Below, in pieces: positions 15,240 through 21,879 of a stretch of DNA of 22,383 bases. Source of the stretch: Candidatus Peribacterales bacterium. GTDB taxonomy: Bacteria > Patescibacteriota > Gracilibacteria > Peribacterales > Peribacteraceae. The stretch covers positions 1-22,383 of the forward strand of contig JAKFXO010000110.1 of NCBI GenBank assembly GCA_021731345.1, read 5' to 3'. A model generated the notes under the pieces. That model did not search any database, had not been told where the DNA came from, and was given only the letters and a program-made list of their open reading frames with translations. The position numbers were made by a program, and so were the translations under genes. The first letter of the stretch is position 1. Every line of letters starts with the position of its first letter.

Positions 15240-15632
15240 ATGTCAGATTCCGTCACTCTCTCAAAGGAGGAGCAGGCAGTCATCGACGCTCTCGAGAAGC
15301 TGAACGTTATTCAGCTCAACAACGTCGTTAAGTTCATGGAGAAGCAGTACGGTATTTCCGCTGCTGCTCCCGTTGCTGCTGCTGCTCCAGCTGCTGCAGG
15401 CGCTGCTCCCGCTGAGGAGAAGTCGTCCTACGACATCGAGCTCACTGATGCAGGCGCTCAGAAGATCGCCATCATCAAGGTTGTCCGCGAAATCACCCAG
15501 CTTGGTCTCGGTGAAGCTAAGGACCTCGTCGACAAGACTCCAGCTATGATCAAAAAGGGTGTCGCTAAGGCTGAGGCCGACGACATCAAGAAGAAGCTTG
15601 AGGCTGCCGGAGGAAAAGTGAACTTGAAGTAA
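15240..15632 (+). CDS. rplL: 50S ribosomal protein L7/L12
   Basis: L7/L12 forms the mobile stalk that recruits translation factors. The 130-residue product has the N-terminal dimerisation helices (EQAVIDALEKLNVIQLNNVV), the Ala/Pro hinge and the conserved C-terminal domain with IAIIKVVREITQLGLGEAKD and LVDKTPAMIKKGVAKAEADD, ending in AAGGKVNLK. It lies 42 nt after rplJ. The start follows a pyrimidine-only-like stretch (cccccttcccctttatccc) without a Shine-Dalgarno. A strong terminator follows, so rpoB is not part of this operon. Confidence 0.96.
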   Translation: MSDSVTLSKEEQAVIDALEKLNVIQLNNVVKFMEKQYGISAAAPVAAAAPAAAGAAPAEEKSSYDIELTDAGAQKIAIIKVVREITQLGLGEAKDLVDKTPAMIKKGVAKAEADDIKKKLEAAGGKVNLK

Positions 15633-15652
15633 TTCATATCGAATTCCAGGAA

Positions 15653-15682
15653 AGCGGGCGACGAAAGTCTCCCGCTTTTTTT
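15653..15682 (+). terminator. Intrinsic terminator after rplL
   Basis: AGCGGG (15653-15658) pairs with CCCGCT (15671-15676), with an inner GAC/GTC pairing around a gaaa tetraloop, followed by seven T up to 15682. Confidence 0.88.
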
Positions 15683-15715
15683 GTGACAGATTTTCCTTCT
15701 CATCCGAAATCCGTC

Positions 15716-15721
15716 TACACT
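15716..15721 (+). promoter_or_regulatory. -10 box close to the DUF212 start
   Basis: TACACT, with four of six consensus bases, ends 7 nt before the ATG at 15729. This matches the spacing of the other leaderless-type promoters, but there is no TG extension and no -35 box. Confidence 0.35.
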
Positions 15722-15728
15722 GCGAGAC

Positions 15729-16145
15729 ATGCACGAGTTCCTCAGCACCTACGTCTTCGTCATTCCGCTCATCGTCGGCCTGTCGTCCGAACTCCTGAAG
15801 ATTTGCACGGAAGGCATAGAGCGTGGTGCATGGCATGAAGGCCTCTTTCGTCCGGGTGGTATGCCGAGCAGTCACTCTGCGTTTGTGACATCACTCCTCA
15901 TTGTCGTTTCAGTGAAGTCAGGACTGGACTCTGTACCCTTCGCTATCGCTTTTGTCTTCGCATGCATCGTTTGGTACGACGCACTCAGCTCCAGGAAAGC
16001 TATTGGCGAACAAGCAAAGATCCTGAATAGACTCCAGCAGTGGGAACACTTATCAGAACGTCTCGGTCACTCCTTCTTGGAAGTGGTCGGAGGAATCATC
16101 TTTGGAGCCTGCATTACGCTCATTGGCATTTATCTCGTAAACTAG
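15729..16145 (+). CDS. DUF212 (YuiD-like) membrane protein, PAP2-related
   Basis: The 138-residue protein matches the DUF212 family, distantly related to PAP2 acid phosphatases and haloperoxidases. It has an N-terminal helix, the signature RPGGMPSSHSAFVTSLLIVV near residue 45, a helix ending in VWYDALSSRKAIGEQAKILN, and the conserved LSERLGHSFLEVVGGIIFGA that closes the family. Four transmembrane helices are likely. Function in the family is not established; a lipid-phosphate role is inferred from PAP2 kinship. It follows the rplL terminator and has its own start-proximal -10 box. Confidence 0.88.
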   Translation: MHEFLSTYVFVIPLIVGLSSELLKICTEGIERGAWHEGLFRPGGMPSSHSAFVTSLLIVVSVKSGLDSVPFAIAFVFACIVWYDALSSRKAIGEQAKILNRLQQWEHLSERLGHSFLEVVGGIIFGACITLIGIYLVN

Positions 16146-16162
16146 CGCCAAAACGCTGAAAA

Positions 16163-16171
16163 TGCTATAAT
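16163..16171 (+). promoter_or_regulatory. Extended -10 promoter (TGCTATAAT)
   Basis: The same nonamer as before the gene at 2211. Here it ends 27 nt before the ATG at 16199, so a leader of roughly 20 nt is expected; that leader contains no Shine-Dalgarno. Confidence 0.6.
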
Positions 16172-16198
16172 AGAGGCACACACATACCAATCTCACAC

Positions 16199-17410
16199 AT
16201 GGACAATATGCAACCGACGACGCCGCGTTTTTCGCGTCATCGTATTCGCGTTCTCGGAACTGTCGGTATTGCCGTCGGTCTCATCGTTGCAGTCCTGGGT
16301 GGCACATCGACGTTCCAGAGTTTTGACTCTCTCACCGGAGCACTTGTGAACTCAGAGAAGGCTCAGGAAAAAGCACTGAGAGATGCAGAAAAAGCGACAA
16401 AAAAAGTGGAAGAGGCTCTGAGAAAGGCTGAGGAAAAAGCACAAAAAGAAATTGAAGAAGCTCGTTTGAAAGCCGAGAAAGAGCAAGAAGAAATCAAGAA
16501 GACTCTCGAGAAAAAACTGAAAGATAGTGCTGATCTCAGCATCACAAAATCTGCACCCGAAAACATCACGTCACAGGAAAATCTGGTCTATCGCGTGACC
16601 ATCTCCAATGCAGGTCCGGAAGCAACAAGTCAGATCAGATTCACTGAACCATTCAATGACACACTAACATTTGCATCAGCCACAGTTGCCGATAACGGAG
16701 GCACTGTCTCATGTAAAAACATCAGCAGCAGCTGGGTATGTGCTCTGAGTACAGACGCTCCACTGGCAGCCGGTGAAAGCCGTACGATTGATATGGCATA
16801 CCGCACGCGCGGCGCGAACCAAGATCCTGTGTGCGACAAGGTATTCGTCACCGGTCCGACCACAGTGGAGAACGGTACAAAGAAACCGTCCGATCCGATG
16901 CAAGACAATAACCAGGCTCCAACCGTTTCGAGTCGCGTGGATTGTCATGACATCACAGCTGACGTCTCAGTGCAGACATCAGCAAATCCAAGCTCGCTAA
17001 CGCCACATGCGACGATGCGCTACACAGTGGACGTCACAAACAATGGTCCAAACAAAGCAACGAAGGTGAAATTTAGACAGCGTTTCTCAGACAAGCTCAC
17101 TTTCAACGGTGCATCGATCCAAAACTGTACGGTTGATGAAGGCAATCACGAAGTCACATGTGCTCTCGGCGATGACGAAGAGCGCATGCAAGGAAATTTG
17201 CAGGTCGGTGAGACGGCTCAGATTGAACTCGAATTCACAGTCTCTCCTGACGCACGTTGTGAGTTCTTGGCTGCAGAAACTGACCTCGTCATCGAATCTG
17301 ACTCTGTCTCAGCCACCATCGACCCTGTGGAAGACAACAACAAGGCACCAATCTCGACAGAAGTAGCCTGTGGGGAGCCTCAATCAGAAACCGAACCAAC
17401 CGCTGAGTAG
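16199..17410 (+). CDS. Surface protein with N-terminal anchor, coiled coil and two DUF11 domains
   Basis: The 403-residue product has a basic N-terminus and one transmembrane helix (about residues 20-40), then about 65 residues of strong heptad, Lys/Glu/Ala-rich coiled coil (roughly 50-112). Two DUF11-type beta-sandwich repeats follow, beginning ADLSITKSAPENITSQENLV and ADVSVQTSANPSSLTPHATM, each with a YxVxxxNxGP core and paired cysteines that could form disulfides. The end is acidic, without a second anchor. DUF11 repeats occur in cell-surface proteins. With an N-terminal anchor the coiled coil would act as a stalk carrying the repeats outward. The partner is unknown. A second ATG three codons later is possible. 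Confidence 0.78.
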   Translation: MDNMQPTTPRFSRHRIRVLGTVGIAVGLIVAVLGGTSTFQSFDSLTGALVNSEKAQEKALRDAEKATKKVEEALRKAEEKAQKEIEEARLKAEKEQEEIKKTLEKKLKDSADLSITKSAPENITSQENLVYRVTISNAGPEATSQIRFTEPFNDTLTFASATVADNGGTVSCKNISSSWVCALSTDAPLAAGESRTIDMAYRTRGANQDPVCDKVFVTGPTTVENGTKKPSDPMQDNNQAPTVSSRVDCHDITADVSVQTSANPSSLTPHATMRYTVDVTNNGPNKATKVKFRQRFSDKLTFNGASIQNCTVDEGNHEVTCALGDDEERMQGNLQVGETAQIELEFTVSPDARCEFLAAETDLVIESDSVSATIDPVEDNNKAPISTEVACGEPQSETEPTAE

Positions 17411-17428
17411 CACATGAATAGAGCGGTT
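17398..17428. repeat. Inverted repeat spanning the stop codon of the DUF11 gene
   Basis: AACCGCT (17398-17404) pairs perfectly with AGCGGTT (17422-17428). No T run follows, so termination is doubtful; it may protect the mRNA end. Confidence 0.4.
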
Positions 17429-17454
17429 TCATGGCTTGCTAGACAGAGAAATCA

Positions 17455-17484
17455 TTGACTAACACTATTATTTCGGTCTATAGT
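17455..17484 (+). promoter_or_regulatory. Sigma-70-type promoter of the zinc-ribbon gene
   Basis: TTGACT (17455-17460), an 18-nt spacer and TATAGT (17479-17484). Transcription should start near 17491, leaving an 89-nt leader. Confidence 0.75.
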
Positions 17485-17542
17485 GTTTCTGCAAACGCCT
17501 TCGTCTACCGTCAATCGGACAAAACCGAGTACGCGAGAAAAC

Positions 17543-17573
17543 AAGGAAGGTTGCAGTTTACTTCCTTTTTTTT
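17543..17573 (+). terminator. Terminator hairpin inside the zinc-ribbon gene leader
   Basis: AAGGAAG (17543-17549) pairs perfectly with CTTCCTT (17561-17567) around an 11-nt loop; an unbroken run of eight T spans 17566-17573. It ends 6 nt before the ATG. Between the promoter and this hairpin lies a small stem TCGG/CCGA (17515-17528). The layout is that of an attenuator or of a short RNA of about 80 nt with read-through. Confidence 0.65.
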
Positions 17574-17579
17574 ATTCGT

Positions 17580-17864
17580 ATGGCTGATCAACAGCTAACG
17601 TGCCGCGACTGCGGCGCACCGTTCGCCTTCTCCGAGGGAGAGCAGGCTTTCTACGCAGAGCGCGGCCTCGCCGCTCCTCAGCGTTGCAAAGACTGTCGCA
17701 ACAAGCGCAAGAACGAGCGCATGCAGACCCGCCAGATGTTCCCCGCCACTTGTGCAAAGTGCGGAAACGCCTGCGAGGTTCCGTTCAAGCCGCGCCCCGA
17801 GTCCGAGGGCGGCCGTCCGGTCCTCTGCCTCAACTGCTTCAAAGCAGACAAAGGCGCTGCGTAA
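17580..17864 (+). CDS. Small double zinc-ribbon (CxxC) protein
   Basis: The 94-residue protein has eight cysteines in four CxxC pairs. The first ribbon is CRDCGAPF with RCKDCRNKRK, matching the probable zinc-ribbon family often found in Patescibacteria and Chloroflexi. The second is CAKCGNACEVPFKPRP with CLNCFKADKG. The linker is rich in Arg/Lys. Each ribbon should bind one zinc ion. Such proteins are thought to bind nucleic acid or act in transcription or translation, but no specific role is established that I know. It is monocistronic, bounded by its own promoter and a strong terminator, with a terminator hairpin in the leader, which suggests controlled expression. Confidence 0.85.
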   Translation: MADQQLTCRDCGAPFAFSEGEQAFYAERGLAAPQRCKDCRNKRKNERMQTRQMFPATCAKCGNACEVPFKPRPESEGGRPVLCLNCFKADKGAA

Positions 17865-17882
17865 GCACGCAAAGGTAAGATG

Positions 17883-17907
17883 AAGGCCCCCTCAAAAGGG
17901 CCTTTTT
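17883..17907 (+). terminator. Intrinsic terminator after the zinc-ribbon gene
   Basis: AAGGCCC (17883-17889) pairs with GGGCCTT (17898-17904) and the T run continues to 17907. Confidence 0.85.
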
Positions 17908-17958
17908 CGTGTTCAAAAAAACGATCAGGAGTATCCTCATGAAGCTTCCCCGATCTCT

Positions 17959-18495
17959 ATGACCTACGAAAATCTCCTTGAGATGCTGCAAAACCGCCGC
18001 AGTATTCGCTATTTCCAAGATAAACCCATCGACAAAGAAGTCTTGGAAAAAATCCTGGCATCTGCGGTACTTGCTCCGAGTGTAGCCAACACACAGCCAT
18101 GGCACTTTCATGTTCTGGATAATGCAGAACTGAAAGCAAAGATGATGGAATGTTCCTGCTACGGAAATTTTGTGACGGGCGCAGCGACATTTGTCGTTGT
18201 GACATGCGACAAGGCAGCAAAAGCAGCAACACAATCGACGATCTGGAATCCTCGTGAAATGGAGTATTCATGCGCCATCGCCATACACTGCATGATGCTA
18301 GCGGCAACAGCGCTTGATATTGGTAGCTGTTGGGTTTCATTACACCATGGGCCTTCACACAATCTTCTAAAGCTCCCAGACCATCATGTTGTGATCGGCG
18401 GACTCATGCTCGGCTACTTGAAAGAAGCAGAAAAAATGCCGAGCGGTGAACATGAGAGAAAACCGCTAACAGAATCTGTAACGTATTACGCGTAA
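17959..18495 (+). CDS. Nitroreductase-family flavoprotein
   Basis: Nitroreductases are FMN enzymes that use NAD(P)H to reduce nitro groups, quinones or flavins. The 178-residue protein is in the short class. It has the FMN-phosphate motif NRRSIRYFQDKPI at about residues 11-23, the family segment LAPSVANTQPWHFHVLDN, a central VVTCDKAAKA strand, and the C-terminal VVIGGLMLGYLKEAEKMPSG block with a Lys/Arg-containing end. The physiological substrate is unknown. The ATG is preceded by cttccccgatctct, with no Shine-Dalgarno. The LCP gene begins 64 nt after the stop. Confidence 0.9.
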   Translation: MTYENLLEMLQNRRSIRYFQDKPIDKEVLEKILASAVLAPSVANTQPWHFHVLDNAELKAKMMECSCYGNFVTGAATFVVVTCDKAAKAATQSTIWNPREMEYSCAIAIHCMMLAATALDIGSCWVSLHHGPSHNLLKLPDHHVVIGGLMLGYLKEAEKMPSGEHERKPLTESVTYYA

Positions 18496-18546
18496 GGACG
18501 GTACCGAAAGCAACCACTGAGGGGTGACGAATGTCCGCTCTTTCAG

Positions 18547-18552
18547 TAGACT
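18547..18552 (+). promoter_or_regulatory. -10 box close to the LCP gene start
   Basis: TAGACT, with four of six consensus bases, ends 7 nt before the ATG at 18560, as in the other leaderless-type promoters. It is a weak match on its own. Confidence 0.35.
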
Positions 18553-18559
18553 TTCTTCG

Positions 18560-20125
18560 ATGTCTTTCACGTCCCGACGCGTCCGCGAAGAGAAAAAACC
18601 AAGTGAGCTCCGGCGCGCTGCTGCGTTTGCGTTGCCGCTCATTCGCGGTGCAGCTCAGTACTACAAGCATTTTGAGCATGCAAAAGCCGAAGACGAAGTA
18701 AAAGTGAAACGTGAACGAACACTGAAACGCACGGTGACCATACTTCTGTCTGCACTTCTCGTACTCCTGCTGCTCATCGGCACGCTGAAAGTGCTTGTAC
18801 GACTGAAAACTGTAGCCCTCGGCATGGTGAGCATGGCAGGTGTAGCACTACCTTCTGATGAAAACGGACTGACGAATATTTTACTTCTCGGTGAAGGTGA
18901 CAATAACCATGAAGGAGTTGATCTGACGGATACGATCATGATCGCAAGCCTTGATCCGAAGAAGACGAAGAGCGCAGTTCTGCTCAGTATTCCACGTGAT
19001 ACGTACGTTCTCTCTACTGAGAAGATGGGCAAGGATCGCATCAACAGTCTGTATCGCAATTATAAAAATTCACTCGTACGCAAAGGCGCAGAAACATCGG
19101 AGGCATCGGCGGAATCACTCCAGCAACTCACGAAAGAGGTTGGTGCACTGATCGGTCTTCCTATTCACGGTGCAGTCAAAGTAAATTTCTCAGGATTTGA
19201 ACAGGCGATCGACTCGATGGGTGGCATCGACATAGAGGTTCCGGAAGATATTGTCGATACACAGTATCCCGGGCCGAACTATACGTACGAAACGTTCCAG
19301 ATCGCCAAAGGCATGCAGCATATGGATGGCGCGACGGCACTGAAATATGCCCGCTCCAGGCACTCCACGAGCGATTTCTCGCGCTCAGGACGCCAGCAAC
19401 AAATTATCAGCGCAGCGGCTGCAAAAATGAAAGAAGGAGGGCTCATCAAAAATGCAGGAAAGCTCACGGAGCTCCTCAGTATTATCTCAAAGAACGTTGA
19501 AAGTACGTTCGGTACGCGTGAGCTTCTGGGGCTTGCGGACATGGGCAAGTCGATCGACACAAAGAAAATCGTATCGATACAACTCAACGACCAAAACGGT
19601 TTGTATGGCAGCATTATTCAACAGGGTGGCTTCCTCTACTCCCCTCCTCGTGACCAATTTGACGGCGCTGCCGTGCTGCTACCAGTCTCGTCACCGGAGT
19701 TCCCAGTCACGTGGAAGCAAATTCAAAAACTTTCGTCACTCCTCTTCGTCAAACGTGAGATCTTTATTCATCCATCAACAGTGAGTGTCTTAAATGGCGG
19801 AGGCAAGGAAGGTTTGGCACGAAAACTTGGTGGTGAGTTATACCGTTACGGATTCAACGTCTCGGATACAAGAAACTACGGTCCTAAAGGCAGCCCTGTT
19901 TTTGAGACGTCATTCATTGCCATGAATCCGGGACTGCTGGGTGACACACCCGAGATGGAGGCGCGACGCGAGCAAGCGACTCTCACCGCCAATCTTCTCT
20001 CTGTCATCTTGAAGCTGAAAGTCGGTCAGACGCCTACTGCAGACCCTTTTAGCGAGGACGGTGCAGATATCGTCATCGTACTCGGTGAGGACTTCCAGTA
20101 CACTGTCTTACAGGAACTCCTGTAG
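18560..20125 (+). CDS. LytR-CpsA-Psr (LCP) family protein with C-terminal LytR_C domain
   Basis: LCP proteins transfer glycopolymers from lipid carriers to the cell wall or envelope. From the ATG at 18560 the protein has 521 residues: a cytoplasmic basic region of about 60, one transmembrane helix (ILLSALLVLLLLIGTLKVLV), then the LCP domain with TNILLLGEGD, DLTDTIMIASLDPKKTKSAV, LLSIPRDTYV, a GGIDIEVPEDI segment and ALKYARSRHSTSDFSRSGRQ, which hold the conserved Asp and Arg residues for pyrophosphate binding. A LytR_C-like domain follows (about 390-515; FIHPSTVSVLNGGGKEGLAR). A GTG at 18524 would add 12 residues; the ATG is preferred for its start-proximal -10 box. The membrane protein gene follows after 14 nt and is probably co-transcribed. 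Confidence 0.9.
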   Translation: MSFTSRRVREEKKPSELRRAAAFALPLIRGAAQYYKHFEHAKAEDEVKVKRERTLKRTVTILLSALLVLLLLIGTLKVLVRLKTVALGMVSMAGVALPSDENGLTNILLLGEGDNNHEGVDLTDTIMIASLDPKKTKSAVLLSIPRDTYVLSTEKMGKDRINSLYRNYKNSLVRKGAETSEASAESLQQLTKEVGALIGLPIHGAVKVNFSGFEQAIDSMGGIDIEVPEDIVDTQYPGPNYTYETFQIAKGMQHMDGATALKYARSRHSTSDFSRSGRQQQIISAAAAKMKEGGLIKNAGKLTELLSIISKNVESTFGTRELLGLADMGKSIDTKKIVSIQLNDQNGLYGSIIQQGGFLYSPPRDQFDGAAVLLPVSSPEFPVTWKQIQKLSSLLFVKREIFIHPSTVSVLNGGGKEGLARKLGGELYRYGFNVSDTRNYGPKGSPVFETSFIAMNPGLLGDTPEMEARREQATLTANLLSVILKLKVGQTPTADPFSEDGADIVIVLGEDFQYTVLQELL

Positions 20126-20136
20126 GAATTCCTGTA
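20113..20136. repeat. 12-bp tandem repeat across the LCP stop codon
   Basis: GGAACTCCTGTA (20113-20124) is followed directly by GGAATTCCTGTA (20125-20136), with one difference. The stop codon TAG lies at the junction. Confidence 0.7.
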
Positions 20137-20139
20137 CCG

Positions 20140-21042
20140 ATGCTCACCCCTCGCGAGATCATCGCCCAAGCTTGGACCGTGACCACCACGGAGCCTGCTT
20201 TGAAGCGTTGGGGTTTTACTGGAAGTGCTCTTCGTTTGCTTCTTGATATCAAACTCGTCAGCTACCAAATTTATTTTGCGCATGCGTACATGTCCGGCTT
20301 AGAAGTCGGGCTGTTTGATGATGTCATTTGGCTGTATACCCATGCTCCCCTCCCCGTCTTTTGGTTCATCATCATTGGCTTCGGTCTGCTCGTCATCTCA
20401 GAGCTCTTCATACCGATCTTCTGCGACGGTGCCATCATCGGACTCACGGCAAAGTCTCATAAGAAAGAACGTGTCACCGGAGGTTTCATCCTCGGCATGT
20501 ACAACTTCTTCCCGATCTTCGCAGTGCACGAGATCTTCGTCTTCAGCGGTATCAACCTCCTCGTCACAGCCATCTCTATCCTCCTGCGATACGGTAGCGG
20601 CCTCACCGGCTTCATGATCACCGTTGCAACCATCTTGTGGCTCTTTTCGAGCATCATGAGCTTTCTCTCGAGCTTTGCGGAACCGGCCATTGTGGTGAAA
20701 AAAGCAGGAGTGTTCGAATCCATTGGCCAAAGCTTAAAACTGACCTTCAGCTACCCGGGTCACATCATCTTTCTGATCCTGCTGCTGCTCATCATCTCCA
20801 TTCGCATCGCAGTGAACGCGGCCATCCTCGTGCTTATTCCAGGCCTTGGCATTGGCCTTGGCATCGTCCTGACGTACTTCCTGACTCCGGCACTCAGTTA
20901 CACCATCGCAGGCATCGTTGCACTCGTACTCGTGCTCATTGCGGCATACTTCTTCATGTATCTGCACGTGTTCAGGCAAGCCGTCTGGACGATTATGTAC
21001 ATGGAGCTCACATCAGAGAAAGAGCTCGATAAAATTGGCTAA
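20140..21042 (+). CDS. Polytopic membrane protein of unknown function
   Basis: The 300-residue protein has about six hydrophobic segments, including FWFIIIGFGLLVISELFIPI, MITVATILWLFSSIMSFLSS, IIFLILLLLIISIRIAVNAA and IAGIVALVLVLIAAYFFMYL. The overall plan, with a short cytoplasmic start (REIIAQAWTVTTTEPALKRW), several helices and the motif VFRQAVWTIMYMELTSEKE at the end, resembles the DUF975/YciC-like group of integral membrane proteins seen beside envelope genes, but I cannot place it firmly. It lies 14 nt after the LCP gene, suggesting a joint role in envelope polymer handling. The 206-nt gap to lexA holds no further gene that I can see. Confidence 0.7.
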   Translation: MLTPREIIAQAWTVTTTEPALKRWGFTGSALRLLLDIKLVSYQIYFAHAYMSGLEVGLFDDVIWLYTHAPLPVFWFIIIGFGLLVISELFIPIFCDGAIIGLTAKSHKKERVTGGFILGMYNFFPIFAVHEIFVFSGINLLVTAISILLRYGSGLTGFMITVATILWLFSSIMSFLSSFAEPAIVVKKAGVFESIGQSLKLTFSYPGHIIFLILLLLIISIRIAVNAAILVLIPGLGIGLGIVLTYFLTPALSYTIAGIVALVLVLIAAYFFMYLHVFRQAVWTIMYMELTSEKELDKIG

Positions 21043-21192
21043 GATTTTTTCGCATCCGACTCTAGTTGCAAAAGCTCTAGAAACATTTGATGAAACATTA
21101 ACCAAGGATTCGAACAAATCACACCATCGCACTATTAGCTTCATTATGTGGCACACCAACAAATAATTCCCTGACCGTCAAAGCGAACATTC

Positions 21193-21221
21193 TTGACCGT
21201 GTACAAATGTACACCTATGAT
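21193..21221 (+). promoter_or_regulatory. lexA promoter with LexA-like operator in the spacer
   Basis: TTGACC (21193-21198) and TATGAT (21216-21221) are 17 nt apart. The spacer is almost filled by GTGTACAAATGTACAC (21199-21214), whose arms GTGTACA and TGTACAC are perfect inverted copies around AA. The GTAC-N4-GTAC core resembles the cyanobacterial SOS box (RGTACNNNDGTWCB) more than the Gram-positive GAAC-N4-GTTC type. Binding here would block RNA polymerase, as in lexA autoregulation elsewhere; that this LexA binds it is inferred. Confidence 0.8.
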
Positions 21222-21248
21222 GGTGGACGATCGTTCCCAATCACCTTC

Positions 21249-21860
21249 ATGTCACTCACACCCCACCAGCGCACCGTGCTCAACTACATCGGTGAATTCC
21301 AAGGAAAGCGGGGTTACTCGCCATCCCTAGCCGATTTGGCGGTTGCCTTCGGAGTACGGAGCAAAAACTCCATCGCGAAGGTGATCAATACCCTCGTCGC
21401 TGAGAAGCAGATCGAAAAAGACCCGAAGGGCCGCATCAAAATCATCAACATGCCGGGTGAAAGCGATGCTCCAAGCGCGATGATCCTGCCACTCTTCGGT
21501 ACGATCGCCGCTGGTTTTGCAGCACCGGTGGAAGAACATGCAGAGGAACAAATTACGATCGAGAATTATCTCGTCAAAGACCGTAGCTCGACTTTCTTAC
21601 TCCGCGTGAAAGGCGACAGTATGATCGGTGCGCTTATTCATGAAGGCGACTTGGTCGTCGTAGATCGCAGCAAGCACCCAAAGCCAGGAGACATCGTCGT
21701 CGGAGTCCTGGACGGAGAATTCACGCTGAAGCGCCTCAAGAAAGACAAAGGCAAATTCTATCTTCAGGCCGAGAATCCTGACTATCCGGATCTCCATGCA
21801 CTCGAAGAGCTGCAGGTTGCAGGCGTCGTCGTCGGCCTCATGCGCAAGATGACGATCTAA
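21249..21860 (+). CDS. lexA: LexA repressor
   Basis: LexA represses the SOS regulon and cleaves itself when RecA filaments form on damaged DNA. From the ATG at 21249 the protein has 203 residues, the usual size. The N-terminal winged helix starts with the family-typical SLTPHQRTVLNYI and contains YSPSLADLAVAFGVRSKNSI as helix-turn-helix. The self-cleavage bond Ala88-Gly89 is present (GTIAAGF), as are catalytic Ser124 (VKGDSMIGALIHEGD) and Lys161 (GEFTLKRLKK). An upstream ATG at 21207 lies inside the operator region and is rejected. A putative LexA-binding palindrome sits in its promoter, and a Y-family polymerase gene follows after 19 nt. Confidence 0.95.
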   Translation: MSLTPHQRTVLNYIGEFQGKRGYSPSLADLAVAFGVRSKNSIAKVINTLVAEKQIEKDPKGRIKIINMPGESDAPSAMILPLFGTIAAGFAAPVEEHAEEQITIENYLVKDRSSTFLLRVKGDSMIGALIHEGDLVVVDRSKHPKPGDIVVGVLDGEFTLKRLKKDKGKFYLQAENPDYPDLHALEELQVAGVVVGLMRKMTI

Positions 21861-21879
21861 AGCATCTTTTCTTTCCGCC

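Noticed and set aside
17543..17550. AAGGAAGG as a Shine-Dalgarno for the zinc-ribbon gene
   Set aside because: It lies about 30 nt before the ATG and forms the 5' arm of the terminator hairpin.
21180..21197. Gram-positive SOS box starting at CGAAC upstream of lexA
   Set aside because: The second half GTTCG is missing at the right distance; the GTAC palindrome in the spacer is a far better operator.
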